From Spirochaetota bacterium (lineage in GTDB: Bacteria; Spirochaetota; B62-G9; DRHN01): a DNA stretch of 34,100 bases. This document shows, one piece after another, positions 7,661 through 18,504 of the stretch. A program made the position numbers and the translations under genes. The notes beneath the pieces were generated by a model. The model made no database searches and was not told the DNA's origin. It worked only from the letters and a program-made list of their open reading frames with translations. The first letter of the stretch is position 1, and every line of letters begins with the position of its first letter. Location of the stretch: positions 1-34,100 of the forward strand of contig DRHN01000120.1 of assembly GCA_011049595.1 (NCBI GenBank). Direction: 5' to 3'.

Positions 7661-9076
7661 ATGGAAAAAAATGTCTTCATAATCGATTCAGATGAATACA
7701 ACACCTCGAAAATCGATGAATATCTAAAATTCCTGGGTTGTGAAACCGTAACAACAAAAAACGGGCAATTCGGGCTTGCAAGAATGAGAAACCAAAAACC
7801 TGATCTCATAGTCATATCGGACACGCTTAACGATATTGAAGTTGAAGTTTTCCTTGAAAGAAAATCAAAAATGATCGGCGTGGAAAAGGTTCCGGTGTTT
7901 GTGATGGTCAAACAGGAAGATGCCCAGCGGGCGAAACTCCTCATCAGCAAAGGTGCTAAAGACATCATCAGTAAACCTATTGTTCTGGACCGGTTCAGAA
8001 AAAAACTGCTTCCTCTATTAAACGAACCCGACACTTCCAGAGAAAAGCACCTCATATCCGAAGTTTTCGTGCGGGACGGCATAATTGTCATTGAAATAGG
8101 CGGTTACCCGGTGTCTCATGAGATCCTCTCCCTGAAACATGTCATACTTGACACGGCAAGGGCCGACCAGACACTGACCAAGAGGTTTTATGTCATCATA
8201 TACAGCCTCGAGGATGAGAACATTCCTCAACCCGTTTTTGACAGCCTTTTTGACTTTGTGTCACACTTCCCCGGAATGCCGAACACAAACGTTAAGATAC
8301 TTACATCAAATGATTACATAAAAGGGATGCTCGAAAAAAGCATCACTGCTCACAAGTTAGAGATAGTTGATAATTACATCAGCGGGCTCAACAAATTAAA
8401 AGATCTTTATCTCGAACAATCCGGAAGTGAAATTTTGGTGGATTTCCTTAAACCGAACATCACCCTCTACAAAAGTGTATATGATCAAAAAGGCGGACTT
8501 GTAAAAAAAGAGGGCTCGGCATTTACCGCTGAAGAGCTGAAGAAGCTTGTGGACAACGGGGTTAAAAAGCTCTTCTATACCCGGGCCGCGAAAATCGGTG
8601 ACGATCAGCAGATTTCCGCTGATGAAGATGTAGATCTTGTGATGGATGCAATACAGGTCACTGGAGTTGTGATTCCGCAGGATCTGTCCGACCTGAGTCT
8701 CGAAGCTAAATCAGGCAGACTTTCTTTTACAAATATATTAATATCAAACAGTGACCCCGGTGAATTGGGTATACTATGTAACTTTTTTTCAGACAGAGGA
8801 TTTCCGGTTGACCGAACGTTAAGTTCAAAGGAAGCAATACAGCAGGCCGCGAAAAAAACTTACAAGTACATTATTGTTGACCTTGACCTTGATAACGGTA
8901 ACGGTTTAAACCTGGTTCAAAGTTTAAAAATTCAAAGCTCGACAAAAAACGCCAGGTTTATCGTAACCGGACGTAATGTAACCCAGGAAAGTGTAAGTAA
9001 AGCTGTACAGCTCGGTGTTAAGGGATTTTTAAAAAGCCCCTTCGACCCTGAACAGCTTTCAAAGCTGATAAAATAA
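7661..9076 (+). CDS. protein with two receiver (CheY-like) domains flanking an uncharacterised middle region
   Basis: N-term VFIIDSDEYN...KPDLIVISDTLND...KGAKDIISKPI and C-term ILISNSDPGELGIL...YKYIIVDLDLDNGNGLNLVQSLK...ARFIVTGR...GVKGFLKSPFDPEQL. Confidence 0.7.
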   Translation: MEKNVFIIDSDEYNTSKIDEYLKFLGCETVTTKNGQFGLARMRNQKPDLIVISDTLNDIEVEVFLERKSKMIGVEKVPVFVMVKQEDAQRAKLLISKGAKDIISKPIVLDRFRKKLLPLLNEPDTSREKHLISEVFVRDGIIVIEIGGYPVSHEILSLKHVILDTARADQTLTKRFYVIIYSLEDENIPQPVFDSLFDFVSHFPGMPNTNVKILTSNDYIKGMLEKSITAHKLEIVDNYISGLNKLKDLYLEQSGSEILVDFLKPNITLYKSVYDQKGGLVKKEGSAFTAEELKKLVDNGVKKLFYTRAAKIGDDQQISADEDVDLVMDAIQVTGVVIPQDLSDLSLEAKSGRLSFTNILISNSDPGELGILCNFFSDRGFPVDRTLSSKEAIQQAAKKTYKYIIVDLDLDNGNGLNLVQSLKIQSSTKNARFIVTGRNVTQESVSKAVQLGVKGFLKSPFDPEQLSKLIK

Positions 9077-9117
9077 ACCCTCGTTTCAATCAGTACACTT
9101 ATTTGATAACCATTTCA

Positions 9118-9624
9118 ATGAAAATTTCAATAATCGCCGCGCTTTCAGAAAACAGGTTAATCGGTTTAAACAATCGGCTTCCCTGGCACATACCTGAAGA
9201 TTTGAAATGGTTTAAAAAAACTACCATGGGCCATCCGGTTATCATGGGCAGAAAGACCTTTGAATCCCTGCAAAGGCCCCTTCCGGGAAGGAAAAATATC
9301 GTCTTATCCACACGGATAAATTACAAAGCAAGCGGTGCGTTTGTATGCCGCTCCATTGATGAAGCGATAAAAATATTAAAAGACGGGGATGAAAAAGAAA
9401 TATTCATAATCGGCGGGGGACAGGTCTTTAAAAAAACATTACCACGCGCGGACCGGATATACATCACCATCATTCATAAAGAGATCGAAGGCGATACTTT
9501 TTTTCCGGTAATCCCGGAAGATATGTTTAAAAAAGTTTTCCGGGAGGCCCATTTTGAGAGGAGGCCCGGCAACATTCCGGAGGATATAACTTTTTCCTTT
9601 GAAATACTTGACCGGGTGAAATGA
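9118..9624 (+). CDS. folA: dihydrofolate reductase
   Basis: MKISIIAALSENRLIGLNNRLPWHIPEDLKWFKKTTMGHPVIMGRKTFESLQRPLPGRKNIVLS, IFIIGGGQVFKKTLPRADRIYITII; internal ATG at 9118 is the better start. Confidence 0.93.
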   Translation: MKISIIAALSENRLIGLNNRLPWHIPEDLKWFKKTTMGHPVIMGRKTFESLQRPLPGRKNIVLSTRINYKASGAFVCRSIDEAIKILKDGDEKEIFIIGGGQVFKKTLPRADRIYITIIHKEIEGDTFFPVIPEDMFKKVFREAHFERRPGNIPEDITFSFEILDRVK

Positions 9625-9640
9625 AGGAAATGGGAGGCGT

Positions 9641-11017
9641 TTAATCTTTAATGAGCCTGATCAATTCGGTAAGGGCTTCCCCAATATAATCTGAATTCGG
9701 GCATTCAGTTATAACTTTTCTGTAATACTGCAATGCTTCCTCTTCTTCGCCATCCAGGTACAAGTTTCTGGCTGTTTGCAGATACCTGGCGGCATTTGTG
9801 TTATGTTCACGTTTTAAATCATTTTCGATGGACGGCGCCATGGCGGCGCGCATTTTATTTATGAGGTATTCTTTGTCAAAGGGGGGGGAATCAAAAATTA
9901 AAAGATTTTCATATATCTTTACTGCCCTGGCATAGTCCTTTTGGGCCTCCAATTCAGCTGCTTTATCAACAAGGTCTTTTATTCGGTTTTTCAACGACAA
10001 CTCACTCTCGATTTCCCAGGAAATATTGATATTTTCCTGCACAACATTCCGCAACCCGGCAAGCAGAGGTTGTATAAAATCATCATTATTAAATGCATCC
10101 AGATGTGTAAGTACTTCGCTGTAATCTTCGTTGAAATAAGCCATTTTTATCTCGGCAAACACAGTTTCTTGTTCGATGAGATCAAGTCTTCTTTTGTATT
10201 CTTTCAACACTGTCAACAGACTGATCAGAAGGTTCTTATGCACAGTTTCTGTATTCTCAAAATCCAAATCAAGAAGATCACCTAAAACCGCGGCTGCCCC
10301 ATCATATTCCTGATTATCAATCAAAAACAACGCTCTTTCCAGCATGTCCTTTTTCGCTTCCGTAACAAAAAACAAATCCTCATAGGCGAGATCTCCTGCC
10401 GTCTCCTCATTTTTAAAATTTTTTATAAACATGGTGAACTCATTGATCTCACGCCAGTATTCTTTCCTCTTTTCCTCCAGCCTCACCTTTTTCGATTCCA
10501 ATATTTCCAGATAAGTTTCCTGTCTGCTCTTAATCTCTTTGGCGAACCTGCTCTTACTCCGTTTTAGATATTCAAAAGTTTCCAGCTGTTCTTTTTCTTT
10601 TTTCTTACTTATAATCGATATATTTTTTTCAAAAAGTTTTATTTTCTCATCTATGGAGCCCATGAACAGGTTTTTTTCTATTCCAAGACGCGCCAACTCG
10701 CCTTCAACATCTTCAAGGTCTGCTTTTTTTTTCTGTAATAGTCTGAAGGCATCGTTCAATCCCGATTCTTTGGAAGCGCCTGATAAATAAGAGGTTACAT
10801 ACCTTTCTTCTTCATTTGAATGCTGATTCACATCAAAAATAGACATTTTGCCTGCAAGTTCCGTAAAAGGGTGTATGTAGTTTACAAGCGAGAAGAGAAA
10901 TACAATTGAAACTGCAAAAAATAATACTGAAAATACACCTTTATAGATCCCGTTATTCTTATGACCCCTAGGCTTACTTTCCCCTTGACGAATTTTCTGC
11001 TCATGCTTCATTGACAT
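9641..11017 (-). CDS. membrane-anchored coiled-coil/TPR-like protein
   Basis: Single N-terminal TM (GVFSVLFFAVSIVFLFSLVNYI), long charged coiled-coil, C-terminal TPR-like AARYLQTARNLYLDGEEEEALQYYRKVITECPNSDYIGEAL. Confidence 0.6.
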   Translation of the reverse strand: MSMKHEQKIRQGESKPRGHKNNGIYKGVFSVLFFAVSIVFLFSLVNYIHPFTELAGKMSIFDVNQHSNEEERYVTSYLSGASKESGLNDAFRLLQKKKADLEDVEGELARLGIEKNLFMGSIDEKIKLFEKNISIISKKKEKEQLETFEYLKRSKSRFAKEIKSRQETYLEILESKKVRLEEKRKEYWREINEFTMFIKNFKNEETAGDLAYEDLFFVTEAKKDMLERALFLIDNQEYDGAAAVLGDLLDLDFENTETVHKNLLISLLTVLKEYKRRLDLIEQETVFAEIKMAYFNEDYSEVLTHLDAFNNDDFIQPLLAGLRNVVQENINISWEIESELSLKNRIKDLVDKAAELEAQKDYARAVKIYENLLIFDSPPFDKEYLINKMRAAMAPSIENDLKREHNTNAARYLQTARNLYLDGEEEEALQYYRKVITECPNSDYIGEALTELIRLIKD

Positions 11018-11065
11018 ATATCCCGCGCCTTTTTATATTTATCGGTATTCATTAAAACTCTTTGA

Positions 11066-12460
<1,395 letters not shown>

Positions 12461-12467
12461 AATATTC

Positions 12468-13475
12468 TCAGCAGATCCGGGGCAGCTGGTTCCCAATCGG
12501 CATTGTCAATACTCTATTCGTCCCATAGGGGGTTTTGAGGGTCAATCTTGCCTTCCCCGCGTGCACATTGCCGATCGGTATGCTTTCTTTAAAACCCGGG
12601 ACACTGCGCATTGCTTCAAGACATGCCCCGGCTTTTTCATCTGACACGATTATTAACATTTTGCCTTCGTTTGCCATCATAAACGGGTCCATCCCGAGAA
12701 TCTCGCAGACGCTGTCGACCTGCTCCAGTACCGGTATCTTTTCCTCGTCAAGAGTGACCCCGTATCCGGAACTCTCCACAAGTTCAGCAAGCACTGAAAC
12801 GATCCCGCCCCTGGTTGGGTCCCTGGCGCATTTTACATCAGGGACCGCCCCCAGAACACTCTCCATCAGCGAATAAAGCGGTGCGCAGTCAGATTTTATC
12901 TCTCCTCCCAGAGTAAAATCATTTCTCGCGCATATTATTGAAGCCTCGTGGCTGCCTACCGGTCCGTTGATCAAAACGACATCTCCCGGCTCAATTCGCT
13001 CCGGCGTCAGGTCGATTCCGTCAGGTACCGTCCCGATCCCTGTTGTATTCACATATACGCCGTCTCCCCGGCCCTTTTCAACTACCTTTGTATCTCCTGT
13101 AATAAGAGGGACAGGGACGCTGTCTGCTGTTTTTTTCATCGATAACAATATTTTTTCCAGGCTCTCAAACGAAAATCCCTCTTCGATAATAAACCCGACT
13201 GAAAGAGCAACAGGCTTTGCCCCCGCGGTGGCAAGATCATTGACGGTTCCGCACACGGCGAGTTTTCCGATATCGCCCCCGGGAAAAAAAAGGGGTGTAA
13301 CTACATAACTGTCAGTGGTCATGACCATTCGGTTTCCTGTTTCAGAAAGCGCTGAAGTGTCCCCCAGACGGCCAAGCTCTGAGTTATCAAACACTGGAAC
13401 AATGATCTTTTCTATGAGATCTCGTGTCAGCCGCCCTCCGCTTCCATGAGCAAGAAGAACCTTTTCACTTTTCAT
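12468..13475 (-). CDS. hypE: hydrogenase expression/formation protein HypE
   Basis: LLAHGSGGRLTRDLIEKIIVP...MVMTTDSYVVTPLFFPGGDIGKLAVCGTVNDLATAGAKPVALSVGFIIEEGF...; conserved C-terminal PRIC. Start at internal ATG 13475 preceded by GGAGAAG. Confidence 0.95.
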   Translation of the reverse strand: MKSEKVLLAHGSGGRLTRDLIEKIIVPVFDNSELGRLGDTSALSETGNRMVMTTDSYVVTPLFFPGGDIGKLAVCGTVNDLATAGAKPVALSVGFIIEEGFSFESLEKILLSMKKTADSVPVPLITGDTKVVEKGRGDGVYVNTTGIGTVPDGIDLTPERIEPGDVVLINGPVGSHEASIICARNDFTLGGEIKSDCAPLYSLMESVLGAVPDVKCARDPTRGGIVSVLAELVESSGYGVTLDEEKIPVLEQVDSVCEILGMDPFMMANEGKMLIIVSDEKAGACLEAMRSVPGFKESIPIGNVHAGKARLTLKTPYGTNRVLTMPIGNQLPRIC

Positions 13476-13598
13476 ACAGCTTCTCCGAAATGCGTACAAT
13501 CCACATTTTTGATCAGGAAAATTCCCGGGACATAAAGCGCCGAAATTGGTATTCCTGTATTACTGCTTAATATAACGATTCAGTGTTGCCTGCCCCGT

Positions 13599-14702
13599 TT
13601 ATCCATCATCCACGCCATACTTGTAATAGGCCGCGCAGGACCCTTCGGAGGATACCATACAGGGGCCTACCGGTGATTCAGGCCTGCACCTTTTCCCGAA
13701 AAGGCCGCATTCCGTCGGGGCCATAATACCTTTCAGTACTTCCGGGCACCTGCACCCTGGGGGGTCCGGCACGCTCGACAGCTCGATCTGAAATTTTTTC
13801 AGCGCGTCAAATCGAATAAACTTCTTTCTCAATACGAGACCGCTTCCCGGTATGCTGCCGATGCCTCTCCACTCAGCCGTAACAGGTTTAAACACCCGGT
13901 TCATTGCCTCCATAGCGTTGACGTTTCCTTTTTCTGTCACGACTCTTCCGTAAGCGTTTGCTACTCCCGCAGTTTTGTTCGAAACACGCTCGACAAGTTC
14001 ACTTATGGCAAGCAGTATATCGACAGGCTCGAAACCCGCAACCACACAGGGTAAACCGTATTTGTCGGCAATTACACGGTAGGCGCCGTACCCGATGACC
14101 ACACTCACGTGACCGGGACAGATAAATCCATCGATCTCTGTCTCTCCGGAACCGCAAAGCGCATCCATGGCAGGTATCACGAGTCTGTTGGCCACCAGAT
14201 AAAATATATTCGAAAGCTCTCTGTTACCGGCTTCCAGAACAGACAGCGCAATGCCCGGTGTAGTCGTCTCAAAACCCACACTGATAAATATAAAGTTTTT
14301 ATCCTTTTCTTTTTTCGCCATCTCGAGCATATCGAACACAGAATACAGCACCCTTACATCCGCGCCTTCGGCTTTGCACACTTCCAGAGTTTTTTCCGAT
14401 CCGGGCACGCGCAGCATGTCGCCGAAAGTCACAATCACATTTCCGGGTATTTCCGATATTGCCATGGCCGCGTTTATAATTGAAACGGGAGTCACACAAA
14501 CCGGACATCCCGGGCCCGAGATCAATTTGAGGCCGTCAGGCATCAGATCCCTCAGACCGTAACGGGCAATAGCCATGGTATGAGTACCGCACACTTCCAT
14601 CAATTTACGGCTGCCTCCGGGATACAGGCGCTTTATTTTTTCCGTTACGGCTTTTACGTTGTTTTTATTTCTAAAGGGTTCCTGTTTATGCACGGTATTC
14701 AC
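13599..14702 (-). CDS. hypD: hydrogenase formation protein HypD
   Basis: MEVCGTHTMAIARYGLRDLMPDGLKLISGPGCPVCVTP, FVSVGFETTTPGIAL-like, FICPGHVSVVIGYGAYR, APTECGLFGKRCRPESPVGPCMVSSEGSCAAYYKYG. Confidence 0.96.
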   Translation of the reverse strand: MNTVHKQEPFRNKNNVKAVTEKIKRLYPGGSRKLMEVCGTHTMAIARYGLRDLMPDGLKLISGPGCPVCVTPVSIINAAMAISEIPGNVIVTFGDMLRVPGSEKTLEVCKAEGADVRVLYSVFDMLEMAKKEKDKNFIFISVGFETTTPGIALSVLEAGNRELSNIFYLVANRLVIPAMDALCGSGETEIDGFICPGHVSVVIGYGAYRVIADKYGLPCVVAGFEPVDILLAISELVERVSNKTAGVANAYGRVVTEKGNVNAMEAMNRVFKPVTAEWRGIGSIPGSGLVLRKKFIRFDALKKFQIELSSVPDPPGCRCPEVLKGIMAPTECGLFGKRCRPESPVGPCMVSSEGSCAAYYKYGVDDG

Positions 14703-14932
14703 TCCGGTACGACTTCTTCATAACTGAACAGCTCGTCCAGGATAGCCATTGTTTTTTTGGCCTCCTCCTCATCCACAACCTGGATCGCGAACCCGGCGTG
14801 AAGCAGGACATAGTCCCCGGGCTTTACTTCCGGGACAAACTGGATACCCACTTCCCTTTTTATCCCGCCAAGCTCGGCAATCCCGGTCGGGCCATCAACC
14901 GATAATAGTTTTGCAGGCACAGCTAAACACAT
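14699..14932 (-). CDS. hypC: HypC/HybG/HupF hydrogenase maturation chaperone
   Basis: MCLAVPAKLLSV...GIKREVGIQFVPEVKPGDYVLLHAGFAIQVVDEEEA; 4-nt overlap with hypD. Confidence 0.96.
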   Translation of the reverse strand: MCLAVPAKLLSVDGPTGIAELGGIKREVGIQFVPEVKPGDYVLLHAGFAIQVVDEEEAKKTMAILDELFSYEEVVPE

Positions 14933-14952
14933 GATTGACTCCTTCTATTGTA

Positions 14953-15050
14953 CCTGATGCGGACAAGCCGCAATCTTTCAACTTCGGGCTTGCCCGGCTT
15001 AATAGAATTTTCTTGCCGAAAAAACAAGAAAATTGGTGTTAAGGTACTAA
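14953..15050 (-). repeat. dispersed intergenic element, copy A (between hypF and hypC)
   Basis: Shares terminal blocks with 33251-33346: 21/25 and 30/36 identical ungapped, similar central spacer (37 vs 35 nt); contains hairpins TGCGG-ACAAG-CCGCA and AATTTTCTTG-9-CAAGAAAATT. Confidence 0.6.
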
Positions 15051-17339
15051 TCAAATGATTTTACTCAGCGCTACGACTCCCTGTCCGAGCGATATACCTC
15101 CGTCATTAGGAGGGACAAATCTGTTTAAAAATACAGAAAACCCCCTCTCTTCCAGCTGATCCTTAAAATGCTCGAGTATAAGCCTGTTTTGAAAAACCCC
15201 CCCGGAAAGCGTAACTTTTTTTATACCTGTCATCTTTTTTATTTTTCCACACATCTCCACACCGGACAAAACGATCGTGGAATGAAATTTTCGGGATATC
15301 CTCTGTGCAGACTCTCCGTTTTTTAAATCTTTCACGATCTCAACGATTGTCGGCTCAAAATGAACCGCACGCTCTGCGTCGATTTCATACCAATAAGGTG
15401 ACGTCAGGTCCTTCAAATCCCCTGCTTCTTTTTCAAGGAGGATCGCCCCCTGTGCATCGTAGGAAGGCCTTTTACAAAGACCGATAAGAGCTGAAACCGC
15501 GTCGAACAGTCTGCCGCAGGAAGATGTAAGCGGGCAGTTAATACCGGAATCGATCATTTTCCCGATCATCTGGAGACGCGGTTTTTCAAAGGCATCTATA
15601 AAATCAAAACCCGGAATACACGTTAAAGACCCGTACGCCGATATCAGATAAGATAATCCCATCCTGTCGGTTTCAAGAACACTCTTTTCTCCACCCGGCA
15701 TCGGCACCGGTGTGTAATATCCGGCCCGTTCGTAATTTTTCCGGTCCGCTATTAAAAATTCCCCTCCCCATATAGTCCCGTCCGGACCATACCCGGTTCC
15801 GTCGAGGGCGACACCGATCACTTTTTCAGTTATTCTGTTCTCGGCAAGAACAGAAGCTATATGCGCGTGATGGTGCTGGATGTAGTAAAGCGGCAGGTTG
15901 TTTTTTCTCGACAGATCCTCGGCATATCGCGTGCTGACGTAATCCGGATGCAGATCACACGCTATCGCATCGAGTTCTACACGAAACATCTTGAGAAAAT
16001 CCTCGATCCCTTCGGTGTACGCGTCCACACTCTTTTCATTGACAAGATTACCGATATGGTGGCTCATATATGCATTACCGTCCTTGAGCACACAGAATGT
16101 GTTTTTTTCAGAAGGTCCCGCCGCAAGGACCTGGGATTTAAAAGGACCGATGGGAAGCGCACGCGGGACATATCCCCGCGACCTTCTTACAGGGACGGTA
16201 TTTCCCCGCACAAGAGCTACTACAGAATCGTCACAAGGACGCACGATCTCCCTGTTATGGATCAGGAACGCGTCGGCGATCGTGCTCAGGCTGCGGATCG
16301 CGTCCTCATCGCGAAAAACAAGAGGTTCTTCTGAAATGTTCGCACTCGTCATGACCAATATTTGAGGGCCCTCTCTCAACAATATATGGTGAAGCGGTGT
16401 GTAGGGAAGCATTATCCCCAGCCAGTCGGTATCGGGCGCGACATCGTTTGAAAGAGATGCAGCAACGGCCGATTTTTTCAGCAAAACAATGGGGCTTTCG
16501 AAAGAGGTCAAAAGATTTTCGGCTTTTTTGTCAATAACACAAAAATCTTTAGCCGTACCTATATCACGGGCCATTAGCGCAAAAGGTTTTCCGGGTCTTC
16601 TTTTTCTTTTTCGTAGACGTTTTACCGCTTTAGCCATAACAGGGTTGACCGCGAGATGATAACCCCCCAGACCTTTTACAGCTACAACGTTCCCTTTTAA
16701 TAAAAGTTCTGAGGCTTTTTTTACCGGGTCCCCGGCTATTTCTTCACCGGCGGCTGAAATGAGCCTCAAACCTGGACCGCACACAGGACAGGCGTTTGGC
16801 TGTGCGTGATAACGCCTGTCGGCCGGGTCTTTATACTCGGATAAACATTCAGGGCACAGCCGGAATGATCTCATGCTCGTGTTCTTACGATCATACGGGA
16901 TAGAACGGATTATGGTAAACCGGGGTCCGCAGTTTGTGCAGTTTGTGAATGGGTACAGGAAACGCCGGTCTTCTTTGTCAAAAACTTCCGCGAGGCAATC
17001 GGGGCAGGCTGAAATATCAGGAGAAACTGGTGTGAAACCGCTATTTTTTTCTTTACTTTCGATAATAGTAAAATCGCTGTAACCGAAGGGATTACAAAAA
17101 GAAATGGAACTTTTGTGGATTTCAGCCAAAACCGGAGGGTTTTCTTTTACGGTGCAAAAAAAACCTTCTATATCTTTCCTGGTACCATCGATCCTTATCA
17201 AAACACCGTTGTCGGTATTCTGCACAGAACCTTTCAGATCGACATCGCGCACACACCTGTACACAAACGGACGGAACCCGACGCCCTGCACAATGCCCGA
17301 ATACCGGATCACGGCGCCGACTATTGGTTCATTTCCCAT
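15051..17339 (-). CDS. hypF: carbamoyltransferase HypF
   Basis: Acylphosphatase-like N-term YSGIVQGVGFRPFVYR, zinc-finger CPDCLAEVFD..CTNCGPRFTIIRSIPYDRKNTSM..CPECLSEY..CPVCGP, YrdC domain, C-terminal Kae1-like HHHAHIASVLAEN / GVALDGTGYGPDGTIWGGEFL. ATG at 17339 avoids overlap with hypB. Confidence 0.96.
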   Translation of the reverse strand: MGNEPIVGAVIRYSGIVQGVGFRPFVYRCVRDVDLKGSVQNTDNGVLIRIDGTRKDIEGFFCTVKENPPVLAEIHKSSISFCNPFGYSDFTIIESKEKNSGFTPVSPDISACPDCLAEVFDKEDRRFLYPFTNCTNCGPRFTIIRSIPYDRKNTSMRSFRLCPECLSEYKDPADRRYHAQPNACPVCGPGLRLISAAGEEIAGDPVKKASELLLKGNVVAVKGLGGYHLAVNPVMAKAVKRLRKRKRRPGKPFALMARDIGTAKDFCVIDKKAENLLTSFESPIVLLKKSAVAASLSNDVAPDTDWLGIMLPYTPLHHILLREGPQILVMTSANISEEPLVFRDEDAIRSLSTIADAFLIHNREIVRPCDDSVVALVRGNTVPVRRSRGYVPRALPIGPFKSQVLAAGPSEKNTFCVLKDGNAYMSHHIGNLVNEKSVDAYTEGIEDFLKMFRVELDAIACDLHPDYVSTRYAEDLSRKNNLPLYYIQHHHAHIASVLAENRITEKVIGVALDGTGYGPDGTIWGGEFLIADRKNYERAGYYTPVPMPGGEKSVLETDRMGLSYLISAYGSLTCIPGFDFIDAFEKPRLQMIGKMIDSGINCPLTSSCGRLFDAVSALIGLCKRPSYDAQGAILLEKEAGDLKDLTSPYWYEIDAERAVHFEPTIVEIVKDLKNGESAQRISRKFHSTIVLSGVEMCGKIKKMTGIKKVTLSGGVFQNRLILEHFKDQLEERGFSVFLNRFVPPNDGGISLGQGVVALSKII

Positions 17340-17341
17340 TT

Positions 17342-17986
17342 TTAGTGAAGCCTTTGTGTAACCCAATCGAGGAGTTTTTCAAAACCGCTGCCGTGGGCCG
17401 CTGAAACCAATAACATATCCGCCCCGGGGTTGATCTTTCTCATTCCCCGCTTAAAAACATCCATATTGAAATTCGTGTGATCCATTAAATCTGTTTTATT
17501 TATAAGGACAAGATCTCCGGTTTTAAATATAGAAGGGTACTTTTCAGGTTTGTCGTCCCCCTCGGCAGTGCTCGAAACAATTATCCTCCCGGTTTCTCCC
17601 AATTTGTAACCCGACGGACAGACGAGATTGCCCACGTTTTCAATAAATAGAAGAGAAATTTTGTCCAGGTCGATAGCATCAAGCGCGGCCCGGATCATGG
17701 CGGCATCAAGGTGACAGGCGCCGTTTGTGTTGATCTGGGTAGTTTGCGCACCGGTTTTCGCAATCCTTTCAGCGTCATTGGAAGTTGCGAGGTCCCCTTC
17801 AATAACCGCAGCTTTAACCGTATCGGGAAGCATCGGGATCAAACGTTCCAATATGGACGTTTTTCCCGACCCCGGTGATCCCATAATATTCCAGGAAACC
17901 ACAGCCTTCTGCTTTAAGAAATCTTTTATATCTCTTGCCAACAGATCGTTGGCTTTTAAAATATCGGACATAACATTTACTTTCAT
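17342..17986 (-). CDS. hypB: hydrogenase nickel incorporation GTPase HypB
   Basis: NIMGSPGSGKTSILERL, VIEGDLATSNDAERI, THLDAA-like CHLDAAMIRAAL, LFIENVGNLVCPSGYKLGE, LVLINKTDLM; lacks the N-terminal His-rich stretch. Confidence 0.95.
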   Translation of the reverse strand: MKVNVMSDILKANDLLARDIKDFLKQKAVVSWNIMGSPGSGKTSILERLIPMLPDTVKAAVIEGDLATSNDAERIAKTGAQTTQINTNGACHLDAAMIRAALDAIDLDKISLLFIENVGNLVCPSGYKLGETGRIIVSSTAEGDDKPEKYPSIFKTGDLVLINKTDLMDHTNFNMDVFKRGMRKINPGADMLLVSAAHGSGFEKLLDWVTQRLH

Positions 17987-18048
17987 GTTTTCTTCCTTAA
18001 AACGTCATATCCATACCGGATATAATGCCGGTATTTCAGATGGGCGTG

Positions 18049-18384
18049 TTATTCTCCCTCAAATGAATCTATTTCCAGTTCAGATCCGCCTTCTATGCTC
18101 ATTTCTTCACTGCCGCATTTTTTACAATTTTCGCTGTATTCGCCGGAACAGAAACCGCACTCCTGGCAAACATATTTCGGGGATACTTTTTCTATTTTCA
18201 AATCAGCATTTTCGGTTATTTTTCCTTCGGAAAGCACACCAAAAGCAAATTCGAGAGAATCCGGAAAGATACCGGAAAATTCTCCTATCCGAAGATTTAC
18301 ACTGCTGATCTTATTGATCCCTGCATTTTCAGCGTACCTGTAAATTATATCGAGAAGTTCCTCAGCAATTGATAACTCGTGCAT
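18049..18384 (-). CDS. hypA: hydrogenase nickel incorporation protein HypA
   Basis: MHELSIAEELLDIIYRYAE; zinc motif CQECGFCSGEYSENCKKCGSEE. Confidence 0.95.
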   Translation of the reverse strand: MHELSIAEELLDIIYRYAENAGINKISSVNLRIGEFSGIFPDSLEFAFGVLSEGKITENADLKIEKVSPKYVCQECGFCSGEYSENCKKCGSEEMSIEGGSELEIDSFEGE

Positions 18385-18504
18385 TGTATATATCTTTTAA
18401 TAGTTCCATAATCCCACGAAGAACTTAATATCCATGTTTTGAACGGTCAAGGGAAACAGGCCGGAACTGCAAAAGCGACCGGTCAAGTGTTCAACAGGAG
18501 CCGC

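Noticed and set aside
12535-17361. Plus-strand ORFs across hypE/hypD/hypF (e.g. 12535..12876, 14109..14483, 15861..16334, 15991..16365)
   Set aside because: Antisense to strongly supported hyp genes; no independent homology.
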